Origin: Mytilus trossulus
Taxonomy: Eukaryota; Mollusca; Bivalvia; Mytilida; Mytilidae
Reading direction: 5' to 3'
DNA: 64,000 nt
Assembly (NCBI RefSeq): GCF_036588685.1
Contig: NC_086380.1
Location: 32,630,474-32,694,473, forward strand
In this document: piece after piece, positions 59,101 through 64,000 of the stretch
Position numbering within the stretch: the first letter of the stretch is position 1
Layout of the letters: each line of letters begins with the position of its first letter
Position numbers and translations under genes: made by a program
Notes under the pieces: model-generated
The model's database searches: none
Told to the model about the DNA's origin: nothing
The model's input: only the letters and a program-made list of their open reading frames with translations

Positions 59101-62100
59101 CCAATTCTGTATTTCTTCATTTTAAGGACATGCCCTTTATTTCTTATATTTATATTTAGCACCTCATTATTCCGTATTATTTCTTTTTTTATTACTTTCC
59201 TTAATTGTTATTTTGTTTTTTTGCCTTTTTATTTTGATTATTACTCTCTATTCTGCGAACCCCCTTTAAACCCTCCAAAATTTAACAGTTATTTTAATGA
59301 TGCTCACCTCTCATTCTACGTCTACCACTACGCATCGGTCCTGATCCTCTTCTACATCCACACTGTCTTGCACTGAATACAGTTCCTTCTGGACAAGCTC
59401 GAATTCTTAATCCATTATATTCCAAAGTTAGATAACCGTGTGGATTGTATTCATCAGGTAAGAATTTACATGCTATAAGAAGAAAATGCCTTATTTCAGT
59501 CACAAAAACATAGCAATTTAATAAATATGTCAAACCATTTATTGTATGCTACAGTTTTCCCAAATATTGACCCATGTTCTCAAACCTGATTGATAAAATA
59601 GGCATAGACACTTCATCAAAAACACTTGGAAGTTATTTCGAAAACATATATAGAGATTGTAATAATACTAAGATGGACGTCATCCTTGAAATAGTAGTAC
59701 CAGTTTTATGCACATTTCGACAATTAGTGTCTCTTCGGTTATGCTTGAGTACAAAAATGCATAGCACATTATTTTTTTGAGAAAAGGGTGAGATAACTGA
59801 ATTGAATGGAACAGCTTCATTTTGTTCTATTGAAAATTAATAAAATCTTACCTTGAAATCGCATTCTATTTTCAATATCATAAGGGGTCAAACAGTTGTC
59901 CCGGCATGTTGGGTCCGGTACACACCCATAGTTGTTATAACGGTAGCCTTTCTCGCAACACATAGGAACAGATATTCCGTAGTCACAACGATAGTAAGAA
60001 CGACATCCACCTGTTCTGTTGTATTGTACCATATCTATATCCAAACATGGATCTGAAAGTCAAACAAAAAATATTACATTCTAAGACATAACAAATTTTA
60101 AATCAACTTATACAGAAAATAAAATCTACCGGGGTATACACTGTATGCACTGTTATGTTACATTATATTATATTTAACCCCTCCATAGCATTTTTATAGC
60201 TCAATAAGTGTTTCGGTACTTATACATCCTCAGCTTTCAAATATGTGGCTCTAATCGTTCTTGATGAATGCATATATATTTTTGTATTTGTAATTGTAAT
60301 CATAGCAACAAGTTACTTGTAAAATAATATTTACCATCATAACAAGGAACCTCTGCAGGTGGTCGACAAAGTACTTGGTCCTGATGCCAGAAATATCCGT
60401 AGGGACATTCTCTTTGCACCGCAACAACTTTTCCATCGGAATGGAAACATTGAACTAATTTATCGCAATACCCAGGATACTCAGCATAACCAATTCCGTC
60501 AATAAACATACTATTGCCACACAATGCTACAAGAAAATATTGTTGTGAAGATAACTTTTTTAAGATGTTTATGTTGACCTCAAATACAGCTCATTTTTAA
60601 ATCATTTATGGTCTCACTGAAATCTTTTGAAATAATGAAAAGTGTTTTGAGATGATCAACTTTTGTGATAAAATCTTATTTTGTTTATAGCAGTATTTTT
60701 ATATCTGTGATTTTTCGATATTTCTTATTTTTCATATGTTAAATGTTGTAGCATATACATTGAATGTGTTATAATATCGTTTTTAAAATGGTCATGCGTT
60801 TATGACGGGTAGATTTCTTATTTTGACATTAGTTACGAATTGATTTTGTTTTGATATTTGGTGTTCAAGCTATTTACCGTCCAAACTTATTTGAATTCGA
60901 ATGGTTTTTTTTGGTTAAAAGAGAAGCTTGTTTGTTGTCTCATTGATTTGTACTCCAAATATACGTGTATATGACCTTTGATAAGGATGGTTCGATTGTT
61001 GTTGTATTATATCGTCCGAGATTGTATACATTCAAAATACTGACACATGATAAAACTACTTACTTTCTAAAGCTGGAGAACTGAATTCTGGTTCATATTC
61101 TCCCACTAGATTATGTTTTCTGTCTTGTTGTGTATTTTCAGCCCCTCTGGACATGTCAAATTTATTGCTCATCTGCTGTTGTCTTTGATGAATCTGCATA
61201 CTTCTGTCATATAAATCCCTTGAGAGTTCGTTCGTTGTTTCCATTGTCCTCGTTGCTACTCTTGATGTTTTTTCAGGTTTTAACCCGGTCACTCTGACGT
61301 CGGTTGTTTCAAGTCTTCGCTTCAGTTGAGGTTTTTCGGGTCCTGTATCAGTGACGTATGTTTCTGGTAATGCAGTTTTTTGTGTTTCTTCAATTGTTGG
61401 TTTGTCACGTGGTTCAAGTGTTTGTTTTTCGGTCTGTTTTATTTCTGTAACAACTACTTCCGGATCTTTAATTGTCATTTGTTGTTCGGTTGCTTTACCT
61501 TGCATATTGTTTTTTACAAGTAAATCGGGGTTTTCGATTGTTGTATAGACAGGTTCAATACTTGCTTTCTCAGTTCCTTCAGTTTGTAGTACTGTGTTGA
61601 TTTGTATTGGTTCAGTAGCCGTTGAATCAACAACTTCCTGTTTCTGCTCAACTAATCTACTTGCTGGTGCTATTTTAGCTGATTCGGTGTTAATATTTTG
61701 TTCATCAATTACTGGTACAGATTGTGATTCACTACCAATGAATGGTGATACTGTAGTGTTTATATCAGGTACAGTAGTGTCTGCTATTTTAGCCGATTCA
61801 GTATTTGTATTTTGTTCATCAATTATTGGTACTGATGGTGATTCACTACCAATGAATGGTGATACGGTAGTTTTTATATCAGATACAGTAGTGTCTGCTA
61901 TTTTAGCTGATTCGGTGTTTATATTTTGTTCATCAATTATTGGTACAGATGGTGATTCACTACCAATGAATGGTGATACGGTAGTGTTTATATCAGGTAC
62001 AGTAGTGTCTACTATTTTAGCTGATTCGGTGTTTATATTTTGTTCATCAATTACTGGTACAGATGGTGATTCACTACCAATTAATGGTGATACGGTAGTT

Positions 62101-64000
62101 TTTATATCAGGTACAGTAGTGTCTGCTATTTTTTCTGATTCAGTATTTATATTTTGTTCATCAATTACTGGTACTGATGGTGATTCACTACCAATGAATG
62201 GTGATACGGTAATTTTAATAACAGGTACAGTCGTGTCTGCTATTTTAGTTGATTCAGTATTTATATTTTGTTCATCAATTATTGGTACTGATGGTGATTC
62301 ACTACCAATGAATGGTGATACGGTAGTTTTTATTTCAGGTAAGATAGTGTCTGTTATATTAGTTGATTCAGTTTTTATATTTTGTTCATCCAAAGTTAAC
62401 GATTCACTAGCAATAGATGGTGATAAGGTAGTCGTTATCATAGGTTTAGTAGCGTCTGTATGTTTTGATGTTTCGAGTGGCAGGTCATACTTTTCTGTAT
62501 TTGTAATACCTTTTATCTCATACTGTGGAGTTTCATCAATCTTCTTAACTGTTGTTGTCTCATCAGCTGCTGGTATGATATCTACTTTATCTGGTGTGGC
62601 GGAAAACACTAAATCGACATTAACTGTTTCTGGAGACAACTCTTTAATAACGACCCCATCGACATCTTTAGATATCACGGTATGATCAATTGATGGAGAT
62701 CCTTCCACTAGAGGTTTGTTGTTAGATAGTAACTGTTCGTCGCCTATTTTAAAGCTGGTTGACTGCTCAGACATTGTCTGTTGACCTTCAGTTTCCATTG
62801 GGATTGTCGATTCAAGATTTGTAGTTTGGGTGAAGGATTTTTCCGAAATGTCCTTTTCCGCTGTGACCGGTATAATGCCGTCAGTTAATGTAGAAGTTTC
62901 TGACACCGTATCAGTTGCTTTATATTGTACCACAGGTACCTCTTTGATTAATACAGATGTGTCTGGCTGATCCAAACCTGTTTCAGTAGCAGTTTCGGAT
63001 TGACTGGGCATATATACAACCACTCCCTCTTTACCTACGAGTTGATCTGAAGTCTGAACAGATTTTGTTTGATGACTTTTAGGTTGGCTTGACTTGTCTG
63101 TGAATGCCTCCTCAGTAACTTGCGAGACAGCAAGGGTATTTTGTAGATTTTCTTTAGTACCTCCAAGCAGATCAGATTGTTGTGAATCTACAGTTTTAGA
63201 TTCAAGAGATTGACCCAAATTACTTACAGATGAAGTATCCGATTTATCCAAGGAATTTGTATGTATAACGCCAGAAGCTGCTACCTGTTCGCTTTTGAGT
63301 AAGTTGTCTTCATATAAGGTCGCTGGAATAACAATAGCCTCAACATTTTGAGACTTTGTAATTGTACCTTCAGGTACTGTTGCATCCAATGTTTGTGCCT
63401 GATCGATTGAAATAGACTTGCTATCCACAACTGCTTCAGGTTTTGTTGCCACAATGCTATCCAAAACTGTTTCGGTGTTTGTTGCTGCATTGCTATCAAA
63501 AACTGCATCAGCGTTTGTTGCAGCTTTGCTATCCACAACTGCTTCAGGTTTTGTTGCCACAATGCTATCCAAAACTGTTTCGGTGTTTGTTGCTGCATTG
63601 CTATCAAAAACTGCATCAGCGTTTGTTGCAGCTTTGCTATCCACAACTGCTTCAGGTTTTGTTGCCACAATGCTATCCAAAACTGTTTCGTTGTTTGTTG
63701 CTGCATTGCTATCAAAAACTGCATCAGCGTTTGTTGCAGTTTTGCTATCTACAACTGCTTCAGTCTTTTCTGCAACATTGCTATCCAAAATTGTTTCGGT
63801 GTTTGTTACTGGATTGATAACCAAAACTGCTTCAGTCTTTGTTGCTGTATTGCCATCCACAACTGATTCAGTGTTTGTTGTTGCCTTGCTATCTAAACCT
63901 GCATCAGTAGTTGCTGTCTTGCCCACTAAAACTTCTCCAGTGTGTGTTAGTGCCATGCTATCAAAAACTGCTTCAGCGTTTGTGGCTGCATTGCTATCCA
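56129..64000 (-). CDS. PIF: Second Pif/BMSP-type shell matrix protein with long acidic repeat region (5' end outside the window)
   Basis: Minus-strand exons: 64000-61064 (open at the edge), 60526-60335, 60052-59852, 59472-59308, 58471-58122, 57586-57496, 57077-56995, 56188-56129. All have GT/AG borders and compatible phases, giving 1358 visible residues. Order: at least 978 residues of cysteine-free, Thr/Ser/Asp/Glu-rich repeats, then three cysteine-rich chitin-binding-type modules, then LamG. From the first chitin-binding exon on, exon order and phases (1-1-1-1-0-1-0) equal those of the plus-strand gene, with two exons of identical length (192 and 91). It is therefore a paralogue, placed tail to tail. 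By analogy the VWA and signal-peptide exons should lie right of the window. Predicted role: extracellular shell-framework protein bridging chitin and mineral. Confidence 0.88.
56995..57077 (-). CDS. PIF: Pif-like gene 2: LamG-type exon, 83 bases
   Basis: Encodes AIVIGGCPKPGSGYTGLIDS after GMLETRSN, aligned with ALILGACDYFGGFDGLMDD. Acceptor AATTTTCAG, donor GTAAGT, phase 1 to 0. Confidence 0.86.
57496..57586 (-). CDS. PIF: Pif-like gene 2: LamG-type exon, 91 bases
   Basis: Encodes SWNDLTYVYDGNSFVASIDG, aligned with EWKTLSFVYDGKFLTGSING in gene 1. Acceptor TTTTTATAG, donor GTAAGT, phase 0 to 1. A decayed partial duplicate lies just upstream in the intron. Confidence 0.87.
57603..57677 (-). 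pseudogene. Decayed partial duplicate of the 91-base LamG exon
   Basis: The plus strand from AACTGTTACCATCATACACA at 57615 to GAGTATGGCTTTAAAATAAA repeats 57541-57602 with a four-base insertion and a few substitutions. In the coding orientation it keeps an AG before CCATAC but meets TAA after eight codons. It covers the acceptor and first half of the exon only. Confidence 0.8.
58122..58471 (-). CDS. PIF: Pif-like gene 2: LamG-type domain, first part
   Basis: Phase 1 to 0, 350 bases. FYMNFNYGFKELSG, GAAQFNGNGRITLWGF and LISNCGMTG align with gene 1 exon 8. The start is fixed by the acceptor TTTCTTATTCAG; the frame upstream of it is intronic. Confidence 0.88.
59308..59472 (-). CDS. PIF: Pif-like gene 2: cysteine-rich module 3 with basic cluster
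   Basis: 55 codons, phase 1 to 1: CKFLPDEYNPHGYL, RACPEGTVFSARQCGCRRG, ending MRSGRRRMRG. The basic run just before LamG fits an RxxR proprotein-convertase pattern. Gene 1 has only DDVRRE here. Confidence 0.87.
59852..60052 (-). CDS. PIF: Pif-like gene 2: cysteine-rich module 2
   Basis: 67 codons, phase 1 to 1: DPCLDIDMVQ, GGCRSYYRCDYG, PMCCEKGYRYNNYGC, PDPTCRDNC. Matches exon 6 of gene 1 in cysteine spacing and the CC pair. Confidence 0.88.
60335..60526 (-). CDS. PIF: Pif-like gene 2: chitin-binding module 1
   Basis: 64 codons, phase 1 to 1: LCGNSMFIDGIGYAEYPGYC, LVQCFHSDGK, ECPYGYFWHQ, VLCRPPAEVPC. Six cysteines in the peritrophin-A pattern, and position for position like the exon at 40239-40430, including VGY/IGY, FW and CRP. 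Acceptor TTTCTTGTAG, donor GTAAAT. Confidence 0.9.
61064..64000 (-). CDS. PIF: Pif-like gene 2: giant acidic repeat exon (partial)
   Basis: An uninterrupted frame of 978 codons, open at base 64000, so the ATG at 63956 is not a real start; the repeat pattern continues upstream of it (DSNAATNAEAVF). The N-terminal side is a 12-residue repeat. The middle is irregular Thr/Ser/Glu/Gln-rich sequence. Then come seven 38-residue repeats. A basic tail (KRRLETTDVRVTGLKPEK, then SRVATRTMET) precedes the donor GTAAGT. There are no cysteines and many Asp/Glu, suggesting a disordered, possibly mineral-interacting or glycosylated spacer. Confidence 0.88.
61668..62440 (-). repeat. Coding repeat array 2: seven 114-bp units
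   Basis: The 38-residue unit contains VSPFIGSESPSVPIIDEQ, then NINTESAKIADTTVPDIKTT. Six complete copies and one shorter, diverged N-terminal copy (SPSIASESLTLDEQ). It is unrelated in sequence to array 1. The antisense strand happens to stay open for 363 codons across it. Confidence 0.9.
63430..64000 (-). repeat. Coding repeat array 1: 108-bp units built of 36-bp subunits
   Basis: The higher-order unit is 36 residues made of three 12-residue subunits of the form DSxxATNxEAVx (DSKAATNADAVF, DSNAATNTETVL, DSIVATKPEAVV). Three nearly identical 108-base units lie at about 63432-63755, and more diverged 12-residue subunits continue to the edge. Near-identity at synonymous sites means recent expansion or gene conversion. 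Confidence 0.9.

Noticed and set aside
61594-62685. 363-codon plus-strand open frame
   Set aside because: It is antisense to the 38-residue repeat array. Its apparent repeats are the reverse reading of a 114-base unit, and the minus frame has splice and domain support.
63281-63817. Open frames of 124 (plus) and 147 (minus) codons rich in Gln or Leu
   Set aside because: Off-frame readings of the 108-base coding repeat; period divisible by three keeps every frame open.
1-64000. tRNA, rRNA or snRNA genes
   Set aside because: None recognised by eye on either strand; the only tRNA-related sequence is the retrotransposon primer site. A tRNAscan or Infernal run would be decisive.

Overview
This is eukaryotic, AT-rich, intron-rich genomic DNA from a marine bivalve, most likely a mussel (Mytilus or a close relative). 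Two lines of evidence support this. Two genes encode Pif/BMSP-type shell matrix proteins (VWA, chitin-binding and LamG-type modules). Nearly all intergenic DNA is made of dispersed repeats I recognise as abundant in mussel genomes, plus fragments of retroelements and palindromic MITEs. The organism assignment is inference; no search was run.

Layout. 1-3.9 kb: the 5' half of an apparently intact Ty3/Gypsy-class LTR retrotransposon on the minus strand (LTR, tRNA-Pro-type primer site, one open gag-protease-integrase frame). The integrase directly follows the protease, the atypical Gmr1-like order. 5.4-6.5 kb: an intronless minus-strand peptide-type GPCR of the sex-peptide/myosuppressin-receptor-like group. 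7.8-10.6 kb: a LINE 3' end, dispersed repeats and a probable solo LTR. 11.0-11.5 kb: a small secreted Met/Gly/Pro-rich protein of unknown function. 13.8-29.3 kb: no convincing gene; instead a direct segmental duplication of a ~6.3-6.6 kb unit in two copies, preceded by a partial third copy, with smaller repeats nested inside and later insertions found in only one copy.

31.7-47.0 kb: a complete plus-strand Pif-like gene that I resolve into 11 coding exons with consistent phases, encoding 866 aa: signal peptide, VWA, Thr-rich and Gln/Asn-rich linker, three cysteine-rich chitin-binding-type modules, and a LamG/concanavalin-type domain. 56.1 kb to the right edge: a second, paralogous Pif-like gene on the minus strand, convergent with the first. 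It has the same exon order and phases over the chitin-binding and LamG modules, but its linker is at least 978 residues of cysteine-free, acidic, Thr/Ser-rich tandem repeats (36-38 aa units). Its 5' end lies beyond the window. The 9 kb between the two genes holds only transposon debris, including a MITE nested in a reverse-transcriptase fragment with a visible TA duplication.

Together the two Pif-like genes look like a tail-to-tail duplicated biomineralisation locus. One copy keeps a short linker; the other has expanded a long acidic repeat region between the predicted protein-binding (VWA) and chitin-binding parts. The small secreted protein at 11 kb may or may not belong to the same programme; nothing in its sequence settles this.
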